Made by a program: the position numbers and the translations under genes
Part shown: in pieces, positions 34,404 to 44,112 of the stretch
How the letters are laid out: each line of letters begins with the position of its first letter
Position numbering within the stretch: position 1 is the first letter of the stretch
Notes under the pieces: generated by a model
Told to the model about the DNA's origin: nothing
Databases searched by the model: none
The model's input: only the letters and a program-made list of their open reading frames with translations
Assembly (NCBI RefSeq): GCF_000285515.1
Contig: NZ_HE610957.1
Coordinates: 1,016,768 to 1,071,751 of the forward strand
Source of the DNA: Paenibacillus senegalensis JC66
Lineage (GTDB): Bacteria; Bacillota; Bacilli; Paenibacillales; NBRC-103111
Direction: 5' to 3'
DNA length: 54,984 nucleotides

Positions 34404-36641
34404 TTATGCCTCTCCTTTGTTTTTGGATTTGTTGGGCAGATCTTCTGGATACTCAATACGCGCATGGAAAATTCCCATCAACGTTTCCTTCAAAGCTTTG
34501 GCTATCGTCTCCAAGTCCTTGGTCGTGAGGTCGCATTCATCGAACTGGCCGTCATCCAGGCGGTCTTTAATGATTTTTCGTACCATGGAGTCGATTTGTT
34601 CAATTGTCGGCTTCCTTAAGGATCTTACGGCAGCTTCCACACAGTCCGCAATACCGACAATAGCAGCTTCCTTTGTCTGGGCTTTTGGCCCCGGGTAGCG
34701 GTAGTCCTGCTCCTCTGGGGGCTCTTCTCCGGCTTCCTCTGCTTGCTTAACCGCTTTGAAATAGAAGTATTTAAGCAAAGTCTTGCCATGATGCTGCTCG
34801 GCAATGTCCAGAATCGGCTTAGGAATATTATACTCCTTCAGCATCGCTACGCCATCCCTCGGGTGGGCCGTAATGATCGCTTTACTAAGCTTCGGCTCGA
34901 TGGCATCATGCGGATTATCCATATTCATCTGATTTTCAATGAAATAGCTGGGCCTTTTTGTTTTCCCCATGTCATGGTAATATGCGCCCACGCGGCAGAG
35001 AAGGCCGTTAGCCCCGATTGCCTCAGCAGCCGACTCCGCCAAATTCCCAACCATCACACTATGATGATACGTGCCCGGAGCTTCGGTTAGAAGCTTGCGC
35101 AGCAAGGGCAGGTTCGGATTGGATAATTCCACGAGCTTTAAAGGCGATAAAATGCCGAAAGCCATTTCGAAAAACGGCATCAAGCCGATGACAAGAACTG
35201 CGCTCAAGATACCGCCTGCCGCAGCAAACATCAGTGCAAAAGTCATCTCTGTCATGGAAATGCCGGTATCGAGCAATACTAAGGCGACGACACTGACACA
35301 TCCCATTATCGTGACGATAATACCGGCCTTAAGAATCGTGATTCTTTGGCTTGCTTTATGCAGGGAGAACACAGCCGCAAAGCTGACTACTAGCGAAACA
35401 AACAAATACCGGTAATCCAGCAGCTGACCCTGATCCAGGTTAAGAATGATGCCTGCCATCAAGCTGAACAGAACAGCCGATATGTAAGCCAGCGGCGCTT
35501 CCAGCAAAATGACGATCAGCATAATCCCCATCGTCACGGGAGCCAGAAAACCGATGAACGGATATTCCAGATTTTGCCCAAGAGCAACAATTCTCATCCC
35601 GACCATATTCAATAAGAAGATTAGCAGCAGCATGACCAGCTGCATGTTGTTAGCTTTTATTTGGGTGCCGCTCTGCCGGATAAACATGTAAATCACTCCG
35701 ATGAACAGCAAAACCAGGAGAGCAAGGCCGAAGGGTGGACGAAAGTCGGCATCGTCTTTAAGCAGGCGTAAATTCTTAAGCCGCTCGTAGGTTTCCTCCG
35801 TTATCATTTCTCCTTCATAGACTAAAACGTCATTCCTGCCAAACAGCACGGGAGGAGTGTTCTCCCGCGCTTGTACGCGGGCCTGGTCTGTTTCCATGGC
35901 ATCATAGAACCGGTTCGGGCTTATAGCAAAGCGGGCAATTTCGGCAGCCAGTTCCCTGGATGTATTTTTGGACAGGTCGGACAGATTGACCATCTCGGTT
36001 ACTTTCGCTCTGGCTGATTGCGCATCCGTTACCTGTTCATTCATCAGCCTGCCGACAATATCTTTGGTCACATCTTCCATCTCCGCCAAATCTTCAGAAG
36101 TCAGTCTCGGAAATTTGTAGAAGCTCTCCTCCGCCATCCGGTACTGCTGCTCGAGCAGCTGTTTTTCAATTTCCTTATTCAATTCTTCATTGTAAGTGCC
36201 AGCGGCACGGAGAGTCTTCATGAACCTCTCTACATAGTCTGTATATATGGAAGGAAGCAGATTGCGGTAAAGGCTCGCCTTCACATCGATGGACATTTCC
36301 GGGTCCGCGTTATTTTGCTCAAGCTTGCTGAAGATGGACTCAATAATCTGGTCATTTCTAATTGGAACAATCTTATATACCGGTTGAACTTTGGCCGCTG
36401 CCTCTCCTCTTGCCTTTTCCGTGGCCAGCAAATCTTCTTCCTGGTATGGGGCCATTATCGTCTTTTCGCTAGGCGTGTTGGGCTGAATGCTGAACGTTTG
36501 TGGAACGACCTTAGAATATAGGAACAAATAAATCATTAAGCCCAATCCCAGTAAAAGCAACAGACGGACAACAGGGCTGCTTTTCCAACGATTCAGCCGG
36601 GAACCGGCATTACCTTTGGCGGATGCTTCGTTTCCAGACAT
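34404..36641 (-). CDS. pgpH: 7TM-HD phosphohydrolase PgpH (YqfF), c-di-AMP phosphodiesterase
   Basis: 745 residues. One N-terminal helix (about 25-45) and an extracellular 7TMR-HDED domain of about 250 residues lead to seven transmembrane helices (about 300-490) and a cytoplasmic HD domain: TYHHSVMVGNLAESAA, then GAYYHDMGKTKRPSYF and TAHPRDGVAML. Homologues hydrolyse c-di-AMP to pApA and so control potassium and osmolyte transport. The gene order phoH-pgpH-ybeY is conserved across Bacillota. Length and motifs are complete, so it should be active. Confidence 0.95.
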   Translation of the reverse strand: MSGNEASAKGNAGSRLNRWKSSPVVRLLLLLGLGLMIYLFLYSKVVPQTFSIQPNTPSEKTIMAPYQEEDLLATEKARGEAAAKVQPVYKIVPIRNDQIIESIFSKLEQNNADPEMSIDVKASLYRNLLPSIYTDYVERFMKTLRAAGTYNEELNKEIEKQLLEQQYRMAEESFYKFPRLTSEDLAEMEDVTKDIVGRLMNEQVTDAQSARAKVTEMVNLSDLSKNTSRELAAEIARFAISPNRFYDAMETDQARVQARENTPPVLFGRNDVLVYEGEMITEETYERLKNLRLLKDDADFRPPFGLALLVLLFIGVIYMFIRQSGTQIKANNMQLVMLLLIFLLNMVGMRIVALGQNLEYPFIGFLAPVTMGIMLIVILLEAPLAYISAVLFSLMAGIILNLDQGQLLDYRYLFVSLVVSFAAVFSLHKASQRITILKAGIIVTIMGCVSVVALVLLDTGISMTEMTFALMFAAAGGILSAVLVIGLMPFFEMAFGILSPLKLVELSNPNLPLLRKLLTEAPGTYHHSVMVGNLAESAAEAIGANGLLCRVGAYYHDMGKTKRPSYFIENQMNMDNPHDAIEPKLSKAIITAHPRDGVAMLKEYNIPKPILDIAEQHHGKTLLKYFYFKAVKQAEEAGEEPPEEQDYRYPGPKAQTKEAAIVGIADCVEAAVRSLRKPTIEQIDSMVRKIIKDRLDDGQFDECDLTTKDLETIAKALKETLMGIFHARIEYPEDLPNKSKNKGEA

Positions 36642-36655
36642 GAACTCAGTCCTTC

Positions 36656-37633
36656 CTATGCTTGCTTTTCTTGATCCAGATTGTAAGCTGTAATGATCTT
36701 CTGAACCAAGGAATGGCGCACCACATCCTGTTCAGAAAAATAAACAAAGGCAATCTCTTCTATCCCGCTTAATATCCGTTCTGCTGCAACGAGACCGGAA
36801 TGCTTCCCGCGCGGCAGATCGATTTGGGTAATATCCCCTGTAATGACCATCTTGGAACCAAAACCAAGCCTTGTCAAAAACATCTTCATCTGTTCCGGTG
36901 TCGTATTTTGTGCTTCATCCAATATGATAAAGGAATCCTCCAGCGTACGTCCCCTCATATAAGCAAGGGGAGCAATCTCGATTAATCCTCTCTCCATCGA
37001 TTTGACTACTTGTTCCGGACCGAGCACATCGTTAAGTGCATCATACAATGGTCTTAAATAAGGGTCAACCTTTTCCTGCAGGTCTCCCGGCAAGAAGCCA
37101 AGACTCTCGCCCGCCTCAACGGCAGGACGGGTCAGTATAATTCTTTTTACCTTGCCTTCCTTTAATGCGCTGACGGCCAGAACTACGGCCAAATAAGTTT
37201 TCCCTGTTCCCGCAGGTCCAATGCCGAACACAATGTCCTGCTTGCGGATTTTGCCCAGATACTGCTTCTGCCCAATCGTCTTGATGCGGATGGGTTTGCC
37301 GCGGAAGGTATGGGCGACTTCCTCACTGAACAGATCTAGCAATTGATCTGCCATCATTTGTTTGGAAAGCTCGATAGCGTAGGCGACATCTCTCTCGGAA
37401 AGGGGATACTGCTTGCGAACAAGCTGCAAGAGCACTTCGAACAATTGCTTTAGCTGAGCCGTCTCCTCGGGATCTCCTTGAATGACGATCTCTTCCTCGC
37501 GGGTCATAATCCGGGCATCGGTTTGCTGTACAATTAAATTCAAAAATTTATCTTGCGCTCCAAACAGGGAAAGTCCCTCAGCTATATTGGCAAGTGGAAT
37601 TTTTATTACATCTTGCTGATTACGATCGGTCAA
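36656..37633 (-). CDS. phoH: PhoH family ATPase (PhoL)
   Basis: 325 residues from a TTG after AAGGAG. A KH-like N-terminal part (about 1-120) precedes the PhoH ATPase: Walker A GIGPAGTGKTYLA, Walker B DSFIILDEAQNTTPEQ, and GDITQIDLPRGKHSG near the end. The family is linked to RNA metabolism next to ybeY, but its substrate is not firmly known. Order yqfD-phoH-pgpH is the same as in Bacillus subtilis. Confidence 0.94.
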   Translation of the reverse strand: MTDRNQQDVIKIPLANIAEGLSLFGAQDKFLNLIVQQTDARIMTREEEIVIQGDPEETAQLKQLFEVLLQLVRKQYPLSERDVAYAIELSKQMMADQLLDLFSEEVAHTFRGKPIRIKTIGQKQYLGKIRKQDIVFGIGPAGTGKTYLAVVLAVSALKEGKVKRIILTRPAVEAGESLGFLPGDLQEKVDPYLRPLYDALNDVLGPEQVVKSMERGLIEIAPLAYMRGRTLEDSFIILDEAQNTTPEQMKMFLTRLGFGSKMVITGDITQIDLPRGKHSGLVAAERILSGIEEIAFVYFSEQDVVRHSLVQKIITAYNLDQEKQA

Positions 37634-37765
37634 AAGGCCTCAATCTCCTTATTGTTCAGTAACTGTATACGTAGAATATTATCGTATAATAGCAGAAAGA
37701 AGCAAATGTTTATCCAAAGCGAATAGAAATAGCCGCAAAATATCCGCGAATCATGACTTGACAGG

Positions 37766-37792
37766 TGAAAAAGGTCCGGCGTTTGCCGGACC
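37766..37792 (-). terminator. Intrinsic terminator after yqfD
   Basis: Perfect 8-bp stem GGTCCGGC / GCCGGACC with loop of four and five T on the minus strand; it separates the yqfC-yqfD unit from phoH, which thus needs its own promoter. Confidence 0.88.
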
Positions 37793-37846
37793 CGATGCCT
37801 TACCCAAAAGTCAATGTATCATAAGCGTGCTCCAAAACAGGCAGCC

Positions 37847-39039
37847 TTATTCACCAGGAACAATAATCAGCTCTTCCGTTATTTCCTCTTCCACTTCAAA
37901 ATGCACCTCCAGGTACAGCTTGCCGTTTTCCTCTTTGCTGTTCAGCAGCTTTTCAGAAACGATCCGCGCATCCTCTCCGGCTTCCAGCAGCAGCTCGCTG
38001 CGTGCTCTTTCCATAGCAATCTGCTGGGCTTCCTCAACGGTCAGGGAATGCTCTGTGATCCGCACCTCCATCACCTTTTCCGAGATCCATCCGAGGGGCA
38101 GGTGATAGTCCCTCCATTTAATTATTTTTTGACTGGCAAGCGATTCTTTTTGTTCAAAGCCATCCTCCCCCCAGTGATTAAGCGGAAGCGCCCGACTTCC
38201 AAACATTAAGGAAAAGCGGTTATAGGCTTCGCCGGTATATGTTTTGTACTGCTGTGTCAGCGGGATATCTATGTGACTAGTGTACCAGACCAGCCCCATT
38301 ACTTTGCCTGAGGAAACGACCAGCTGACTGTTCTCCTTGCTGCCAATCCAGCCGGAAATGAGGACGTCTCCTTTGCGGACATATTGATCGGGTTGAACGA
38401 CGGGCTTCCCCTTTTCCGCCAGCACCTTCGTAACGACCGCATGCTTGTCAGCTACAAGATGCCTCGGGCTGACCAGATCTCGCTCATCAGGTGAGGTAGA
38501 CTCGACGACTTTGATACGCACATGCGTACCCTGCACCTCAATTCCGACCCATGCCGTCCCCGGCAGCCGGCTTTGCAGCTGATCAGCCAAACGGTCTGCA
38601 TCGGCAAGCCGGAACTTCCACTGCAGCTCATAAATGCCCATCTCTCTAGCTTCATTTCTGATCAAATCCGTCATCAGCTTCTCATTGCCTTCTATTTCAA
38701 CCTTCCATATAAGTGAGCTTAAAAGAAATAAACCGATCAGAAATAACAAGGAGCCGGCCATAAAAAATTTGCGTTTGCCCAGTTTGTCCAAAAAAAGGGA
38801 AAGCCAAAACGCTGCACAATATGGAACCGGCAGCCTGTTTTTTTTAAAAGCGGACGAAGCCGGAATACATCCGACACATGAAGCTTAACTTCCGCCACCT
38901 GGGACTCTTTGATACGCATATCCCACAAGGCGAGGCCGTTGGATGCCGCCAGATTGATGAATTGCTCTAACCGCTCTCCTTTAAGCTCAATTGTCACATA
39001 CCCTCTCAGCTTTGTGACCAGGTTCGATCTCACGAGCAT
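37847..39039 (-). pseudogene. yqfD: Sporulation protein YqfD, frame broken at a T7 tract
   Basis: Two adjoining frames make up one YqfD. The 5' part (39039 down) encodes LRGYVTIELKGERLEQFINL ... CRFHIVQRFGFPFF; the 3' part (stop at 37847) begins LDKLGKRKFFMAGSLLF and contains the transmembrane helix and the whole extracellular domain. The break is at seven A on the plus strand (38790-38796): one more base would fuse the frames as FPFFLDKLGKR. Bacillus YqfD is a mother-cell sigma E protein needed for sporulation, so a true null would matter. No slippery heptamer with good re-pairing is present. Start is ATG 39039 or GTG 39033 (better spaced from AAAGGG). Confidence 0.85.
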
Positions 39040-39330
39040 TCACCCTTTATCATTGTTAATAAATTTGATATCATCGATGATTCCCTCAATAAACACTTCT
39101 TCTGTTAAAATAGTTCTCATGATCAGTTCTTTCCCCGCCACTTGGAGCTCTCCCTGGCCAACAGCAAGCCTTAACAAGTCGCTGGAGAAGTGCAGAACGC
39201 CGCGATGATTCTCGATATACAGCTGTCGATTGCCAATCAGCGTAAGTCTCGGGAGATCGAGGATGACATCCTGAGGCACTTCCAAAAATTTAGCGGTCAT
39301 TAGGTTGAGTTTTCTTTTGATGGATCCCAT
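39040..39330 (-). CDS. yqfC: Sporulation protein YqfC
   Basis: About 96 residues from ATG 39330 (GGGGTGAT upstream); ATG 39369 is in frame but poorly supported. YabP/YqfC family: MTAKFLEVPQDVILDLPRLT, IENHRGVLHFSSDLLRL, ending EGIIDDIKFI. Mother-cell sporulation gene paired with yqfD, whose start follows the yqfC stop directly (TGA-ATG), so the two are translationally coupled. Confidence 0.92.
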   Translation of the reverse strand: MGSIKRKLNLMTAKFLEVPQDVILDLPRLTLIGNRQLYIENHRGVLHFSSDLLRLAVGQGELQVAGKELIMRTILTEEVFIEGIIDDIKFINNDKG

Positions 39331-39620
39331 GCCCCTCACATCACCCCATACCTCTTTTGCTTTATACAACCTATGCGCCGTGTTATGTAATTATGAGGCT
39401 GCCGGCCAGAAAAGGAAGCTATTCGGCCAACCTTTAGTCAATCCGTTAAGGTTAGGCTAGGCAAGTTCCGATCGTGCAGCCCTTCCCGCTGTAAATCTTT
39501 ACCTTCGCTTGTTTGCCGGATTGAGCTTAGGGTAATACAGATAATATTGTAAAAAAAGCCGGACAGAACCTTTTGCAGCAGCATTTTATGAATGGAAAAA
39601 GAAAGGGGAGTTTTTTAGAA

Positions 39621-40778
39621 GTGAAAGTAAAAATGAAAGCTTTTCCGTGGACGATTTGGCTGGCCGCTCTAGCCATTTTATGCGCAGGGTGTTCCTTTTC
39701 CGCTCCCGATGAAAGCGGAGAAGGTATGGGGACACCCTCGAGCGAGTTGGAGCCTGCTTTGGCTAACGGCATTCCCTATACTATTGAAACACTAGCGGAG
39801 AACTTGGATGTACCTTGGGAGATGGCCTTTGCCCCGGACGGCCGGATTTTTCTCACGGAGCGTTCCGGGCAAATCCGGATCATTAAAGATGACCAACTGC
39901 TGGAAGCACCGGCATATACGTTTGAAGAGCCTTTCATCACCCGCAGTGAAGGAGGCTTGCTCGGCTTGGCTATCGACCCCGATTTTTCATCGAACGCTTA
40001 TGTATATGCCTACCATACTTACGAAGAGAATGGCGAGATCGCTAACCGCATCGTCCGCTTGCTTGCTGATGGAGATGAGCTGACTATGGATAAAGTATTA
40101 TTGGAGGGAATTCCTGGAAGTAATAACCATAACGGGGGCAGAATGCGGTTTGGCCCGGATCATTATTTGTATGTCACTACCGGAGATCGATATGAGCCTG
40201 AGCTGGCACAAGACATGGAGAGCCTGGGCGGAAAAATTTTAAGAATGACAGCTGATGGAGGCATTCCGGAGTCGAATCCGTATGCAGGCTCTCTCGTATA
40301 TAGTCTCGGACACCGCAACGCCCAGGGGCTAGCCTGGCACCCACATACCGGGCAATTGTTCAGCTCTGAGCACGGGCAATCTGCAAAGGATGAAATCAAT
40401 CTTATAAAGCCTGGAGCCAATTACGGCTGGCCGCTTATAGAAGGCTATGAGACCAAGAAAGGATTAGAAAGTCCGATTGCGCACAGCGGCAGCGAAACCT
40501 GGGCCCCATCGGGAATGACCTTTGTCAGCGAGGGGCCTTGGGAAGGAAAGCTGCTAATCGGCAATCTTCGCGGCACTCAGGTGCTCCTAGTCAGCTTTAC
40601 GGAAGGCGATCCCGCTCAGGTGGCGTCCATCGAAAAATTATGGGAGGACGAATGGGGGAGAATTCGCAATGTGACAGAAGGGCCTGACGGGTCTTTGTAT
40701 ATACTGACTAATAATCGGGACGGACGCGGCCAGCCGCGGGAAGGAGATGACCGGATTATCCGCTTAATTCCGGAATGA
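39621..40778 (+). CDS. PQQ-dependent-type sugar dehydrogenase (glucose/sorbosone dehydrogenase family), lipoprotein
   Basis: 385 residues from a GTG 10 bases after AGGGGAG; an ATG at 39573 is in frame. Lipoprotein signal with lipobox LCAGC, then a six-bladed beta-propeller of the soluble aldose dehydrogenase/YliI type: LDVPWEMAFAPDGRIFLTER, GGLLGLAIDPDF, NHNGGRMRFGPD, LGHRNAQGLAWHP, SEHGQSAKDEINLI, NYGWPLIEGY. Members oxidise sugars using PQQ outside the cell; no PQQ synthesis gene is present and Bacillota rarely make PQQ, so the natural role is uncertain. It is the only plus-strand gene in the 24-54 kb part and interrupts the floA-yqfC order. Confidence 0.9.
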   Translation: MKVKMKAFPWTIWLAALAILCAGCSFSAPDESGEGMGTPSSELEPALANGIPYTIETLAENLDVPWEMAFAPDGRIFLTERSGQIRIIKDDQLLEAPAYTFEEPFITRSEGGLLGLAIDPDFSSNAYVYAYHTYEENGEIANRIVRLLADGDELTMDKVLLEGIPGSNNHNGGRMRFGPDHYLYVTTGDRYEPELAQDMESLGGKILRMTADGGIPESNPYAGSLVYSLGHRNAQGLAWHPHTGQLFSSEHGQSAKDEINLIKPGANYGWPLIEGYETKKGLESPIAHSGSETWAPSGMTFVSEGPWEGKLLIGNLRGTQVLLVSFTEGDPAQVASIEKLWEDEWGRIRNVTEGPDGSLYILTNNRDGRGQPREGDDRIIRLIPE

Positions 40779-40810
40779 GCAGGATTATGATGCTGATGAA
40801 AAATCAGCAC

Positions 40811-40847
40811 CAAAAAGGCCAGCCCTTAAACTACAGGTCTGGCCTTT
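40811..40847. terminator. Bidirectional terminator
   Basis: Stem AAAGGCCAG / CTGGCCTTT (40814-40822 with 40839-40847), preceded by a run of A. It serves the plus-strand dehydrogenase gene and, with TTTTTGG on the minus strand, the nfeD-floA unit. Confidence 0.82.
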
Positions 40848-40852
40848 ACATG

Positions 40853-41392
40853 TTATTTGCGCTGCATTCTTCTGGACCGTGGCGGTCCGAGAATTTCCGC
40901 CCAAATGATGCCCTCTATAGCTTTCTGACGAAGATTGTTAGATTTTCGAGCTAGTTCTGCCGAGTTATTCTGCTGATTAAAGATAGGAGAATCACTATCC
41001 TTAAGCTGCTCTTGAATCATATCCACCGAACCGATTTCCTCTTGTGCCAGACGCGGACGGTTAGCAGACAGTGCGGCCGTTTCCCGCATTCTTGTTTCCA
41101 GCTCGCGCCGCCGTTCGGACAATACGACTTCCGGTTGGCGTCGTCCTTCTTCGGGACGCTCAAACGTCCCGCCATGCCCGCGTTCTTCATCATACTTATC
41201 CTCATAAGTATCCACGCTGGATGGCTGCGGATTTTCTCTTTGCGGCTGCCCGGGGTTTCCTCCTCCGAACGGCGGCATCGACTTGTTAGGATTTTGGTCC
41301 GGCCTTTTGGCGCCTCTGGAGAGGCCAGACAAGATTGCAATAATAATAAACACAAGCCAGAAATTCCGCATTAGAAACTCAATAAGCTCCAT
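40853..41392 (-). CDS. Single-pass membrane protein of unknown function (YqfB position)
   Basis: 179 residues. A single N-terminal helix (LMRNFWLVFIIIAILSGLS) is followed by a long, charged, proline- and glutamine-rich disordered region and a short C-terminal helix KAIEGIIWAEILGPPRSRR. The last element recalls a motif seen in uncharacterised membrane proteins of Bacilli, but no function is known. Third gene after nfeD and floA, where Bacillus has yqfB; a link to FloA membrane domains is possible by position only. Confidence 0.75.
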   Translation of the reverse strand: MELIEFLMRNFWLVFIIIAILSGLSRGAKRPDQNPNKSMPPFGGGNPGQPQRENPQPSSVDTYEDKYDEERGHGGTFERPEEGRRQPEVVLSERRRELETRMRETAALSANRPRLAQEEIGSVDMIQEQLKDSDSPIFNQQNNSAELARKSNNLRQKAIEGIIWAEILGPPRSRRMQRK

Positions 41393-41435
41393 GATTAGTC
41401 ACCCCTCTAGTATGGGATCGTCAAACACGTCGGGG

Positions 41436-42425
41436 TTACTCTTGATCATTGGTGTTATCATCTTGAATTTTACCAAAGCTAGAACGCATTTGAGTGTCCG
41501 ACTCGATATTCTTCAAATTCATGTAATCCATAACGCCAAGCTTTCCTTGACGCAAGGCATCGGACATGGCCAGGGGAACCTGAGACTCTGCCTCGACAAC
41601 CTTTGCTTTCATTTCTACAACCCGAGCCTTCATCTCCTGCTCTTGAGCTACAGCCATGGCGCGGCGCTCTTCCGCTTTTGCTTGTGCGATCCGCTTGTCG
41701 GCCTCTGCTTGTTCAGTCTGCAGGTTAGCCCCAATGTTCTTGCCTACATCCACATCGGCGATATCGATAGACAGGATTTCAAATGCTGTTCCGGAATCCA
41801 GGCCTTTACTGAGGACGGTTCTCGAGATCATATCCGGGTTTTCCAGGACATCTTTGTGAGTGTCCGAGGAACCAACCGTGGTGACTATTCCTTCCCCGAT
41901 TCTCGCGATGATCGTATCTTCACCGGCGCCCCCTACGAGACGGTCAATATTCGCGCGCACCGTTACCCGGGCTTTAACCTTAACCTCAATTCCATCGCGG
42001 GCGACAGCGGAAACCATCGGAGTCTCGATAACGCGAGGGTTAACGCTCATTTGCACAGCCTGCAAAACATCACGGCCCGCGAGGTCAATAGCTGCCGCCC
42101 GTTCGAAGCCAAGCTCGATGTTGGCACGCTCTGCAGCAATCAATGCATTAACGACACGGTCCACATTCCCGCCCGCGAGGAAATGGCTCTCGAGCTGGTT
42201 GATATTCAGACCAAGACCTGCTTTGCTCGCTTTGATTTGCGGGTTAACGATCCGGCTCGGGATAACACGGCGCAGTCTCATGGCAACCAGTGTGAAAATC
42301 CCTACTCTAACCCCCGAAGCTTGTGCGGAAATCCACAGCATGAAGGGGAAGAAGCTGAAGAAAATAGCCAAACCGATAATGACCAGAGCGACAATGATAA
42401 GAAGTGACAAATCAAATTCCGGCAT
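41436..42425 (-). CDS. floA: Flotillin-like protein FloA
   Basis: 329 residues. N-terminal membrane hairpin ([21 protein letters not shown]) anchors it to the membrane; the SPFH-like domain follows ([22 protein letters not shown] ... [14 protein letters not shown]) with a Glu/Ala-rich coiled coil ([18 protein letters not shown]). FloA organises functional membrane microdomains and is encoded next to an NfeD protein, as here. Length matches the UPF0365 family. The long open frame on the opposite strand is a shadow of this gene. Confidence 0.96.
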   Translation of the reverse strand: MPEFDLSLLIIVALVIIGLAIFFSFFPFMLWISAQASGVRVGIFTLVAMRLRRVIPSRIVNPQIKASKAGLGLNINQLESHFLAGGNVDRVVNALIAAERANIELGFERAAAIDLAGRDVLQAVQMSVNPRVIETPMVSAVARDGIEVKVKARVTVRANIDRLVGGAGEDTIIARIGEGIVTTVGSSDTHKDVLENPDMISRTVLSKGLDSGTAFEILSIDIADVDVGKNIGANLQTEQAEADKRIAQAKAEERRAMAVAQEQEMKARVVEMKAKVVEAESQVPLAMSDALRQGKLGVMDYMNLKNIESDTQMRSSFGKIQDDNTNDQE

Positions 42426-42496
42426 ATAGTTTCCTCCTAGTTAGATATAAATTTGCTTGCTTGCAGCACAGAACCTGCACCAGCTGTACCTGAGGC

Positions 42497-43855
42497 CTAC
42501 TTAATTTCTGTCACTACAACACGGGTTCCTTCAATCTTCACGACCTTGACCGGCCTGCCCCTATCGATATAGCCCCCATCTGTAACGACATCAACCTTCT
42601 CTTCGCCAATTTGTGCAGTTCCTGAAGGCCGCAATGTTGTTAACGCTTCTCCCGTCAGACCTAGAAGGTGAGTCTTGGACTTCGAAGAGGAATAGCCGAG
42701 CTCGGTTTTTAATTCTTCTTTAAGCACAAATTTGTTCCATATTCCGCGATGCTTGAAGATACGGATTACTATAGCGACAACGACAATGGCGATCAGCAAG
42801 GCAATAGCCAGGGACCTTAAGCCCGATCCCGTATCATAAGAGGCGAGTACTATGCCGCTGAACAATGCCAGCGAACCCGCTATAGCAAAAAATCCAACGC
42901 CTGGGAGTATGACCTCTAGAAGAAGTAAAATGATACCGGCAACGAACAATCCTATCGATTCCAAACCGGCAAAGCCGGCTATGTAGTGTCCGAAGAAATA
43001 CAACCCGAAGCCAAGCAAGCCAATAATGCCGGGAACCCCGAAGCCAGGCACGAAAATTTCAATCGCAACTCCGGCAATACCGACCAGCAGCAAAATCGTT
43101 TTCACGATAGGGTTGGTTACAAAACGGGATAAGTTTTCCGCAAACGTTAAATCCGCTTCCTCAATAGGCGCATTCTCAGCACCGATAAACTGCAGAACAT
43201 CGTTCAAGTTGCGGACAGTTTGCTCAGAATAGCCAACCCGAAGCGCTTGCTCAGCGGTCAAGGAGACGATCGTCCCTTCACCAAACGTATGATTGATTTC
43301 CGGCAGCTCGACAATTATATTTTTGTCAGCCATCCCGGCAGCTATAATCGGGTCCCTTCCGTTAGCTTCGGCTGCAGATTGTAACTGACTGACCCAGTAC
43401 GAAACATCCTTGGCGCTTTCCACTTCAGCACCAGACTGATCGACTATGGCCGCCGCTCCAAAGGAACTGCCTGGAATCATGACGATTTGATCGGCGCTCA
43501 AAGCTATGTACGCACCTGCAGATGCAGCCTGGCCATTAATAAAGGCAATAGTCAGAATCTGGCTCTGCTGAATCAGAGTGCCAATATCGAGCGCAACAGT
43601 GAGAAGCCCGCCTAACGTATTAATGTCCAATATGATATATTGGGCATTGGCTTCATGCGCTTGAGCAAAAGCTCTTTTCAGGAAGCTTAGCATGCCTTCA
43701 TCTACCATCTCACTAACCGGAATCACAAAAACAGGCTGCTCTTCATTAGTCTGCTCTTGCGCCTGGACTGCTGATACGATCGGTGCCAGCACCGTTAAAC
43801 AGCACAGCAGCAGGGCTGATGCAGCTATTGTCTTAAATTTGTTGCGAATAACCAT
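42497..43855 (-). CDS. NfeD protein with ClpP-like serine protease domain (YqeZ)
   Basis: 452 residues from ATG 43855, which follows AGGAGGG; the ATG at 43891 is in frame but lacks a site. Signal peptide (FKTIAASALLLCCLTVLAP), a ClpP-class protease domain to about residue 240 with candidate nucleophile Ser in QAASAGAYIALSAD, four to five transmembrane helices, and a C-terminal NfeD OB-fold domain (GLTGEALTTLRPSGTAQIGEEKV). Such long NfeD proteins are thought to cleave membrane-protein fragments in FloA-rich membrane regions. Operon with floA. Confidence 0.92.
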   Translation of the reverse strand: MVIRNKFKTIAASALLLCCLTVLAPIVSAVQAQEQTNEEQPVFVIPVSEMVDEGMLSFLKRAFAQAHEANAQYIILDINTLGGLLTVALDIGTLIQQSQILTIAFINGQAASAGAYIALSADQIVMIPGSSFGAAAIVDQSGAEVESAKDVSYWVSQLQSAAEANGRDPIIAAGMADKNIIVELPEINHTFGEGTIVSLTAEQALRVGYSEQTVRNLNDVLQFIGAENAPIEEADLTFAENLSRFVTNPIVKTILLLVGIAGVAIEIFVPGFGVPGIIGLLGFGLYFFGHYIAGFAGLESIGLFVAGIILLLLEVILPGVGFFAIAGSLALFSGIVLASYDTGSGLRSLAIALLIAIVVVAIVIRIFKHRGIWNKFVLKEELKTELGYSSSKSKTHLLGLTGEALTTLRPSGTAQIGEEKVDVVTDGGYIDRGRPVKVVKIEGTRVVVTEIK

Positions 43856-44072
43856 CCATTCCCTCCTCTCTAGGAACAAGTCACTGGGCAAAGCAGACTA
43901 TGACTTTCCCTTGTTTTTACAAGGTATTACGGCAGGTTAGTGGAGATGTTTCATAGTTTACCCAATTTACAGCGGAAGAACCCCTAATTAATCATACCCT
44001 TTATTTCCAGCTTGAGCCACTGAATAAATTGTTAGTTCGCTGGAATTTATGCAAATACTGATATGAAAAAGC

Positions 44073-44095
44073 AAAAAACACCCCGAAGGGTGTTT
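44073..44095 (-). terminator. Intrinsic terminator after yqeY
   Basis: Stem AAACACCC / GGGTGTTT with a CGAA loop (UUCG on the minus-strand RNA) and T6 following; 18 bases after the yqeY stop. Confidence 0.9.
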
Positions 44096-44112
44096 ATATT
44101 CCAGCATATTCG

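Noticed and set aside
38780-38800. Programmed frameshift in yqfD
   Set aside because: The zero-frame register at the T7 tract would leave a first-base mismatch after a tandem -1 slip, and no stimulatory element was seen; mutation or sequencing error is simpler.
41283-42407. Plus-strand open frame of 374 codons opposite floA
   Set aside because: It lies entirely over the highly conserved floA gene and its upstream neighbour, has no ribosome binding site and its translation is low in recognisable features; a shadow frame.
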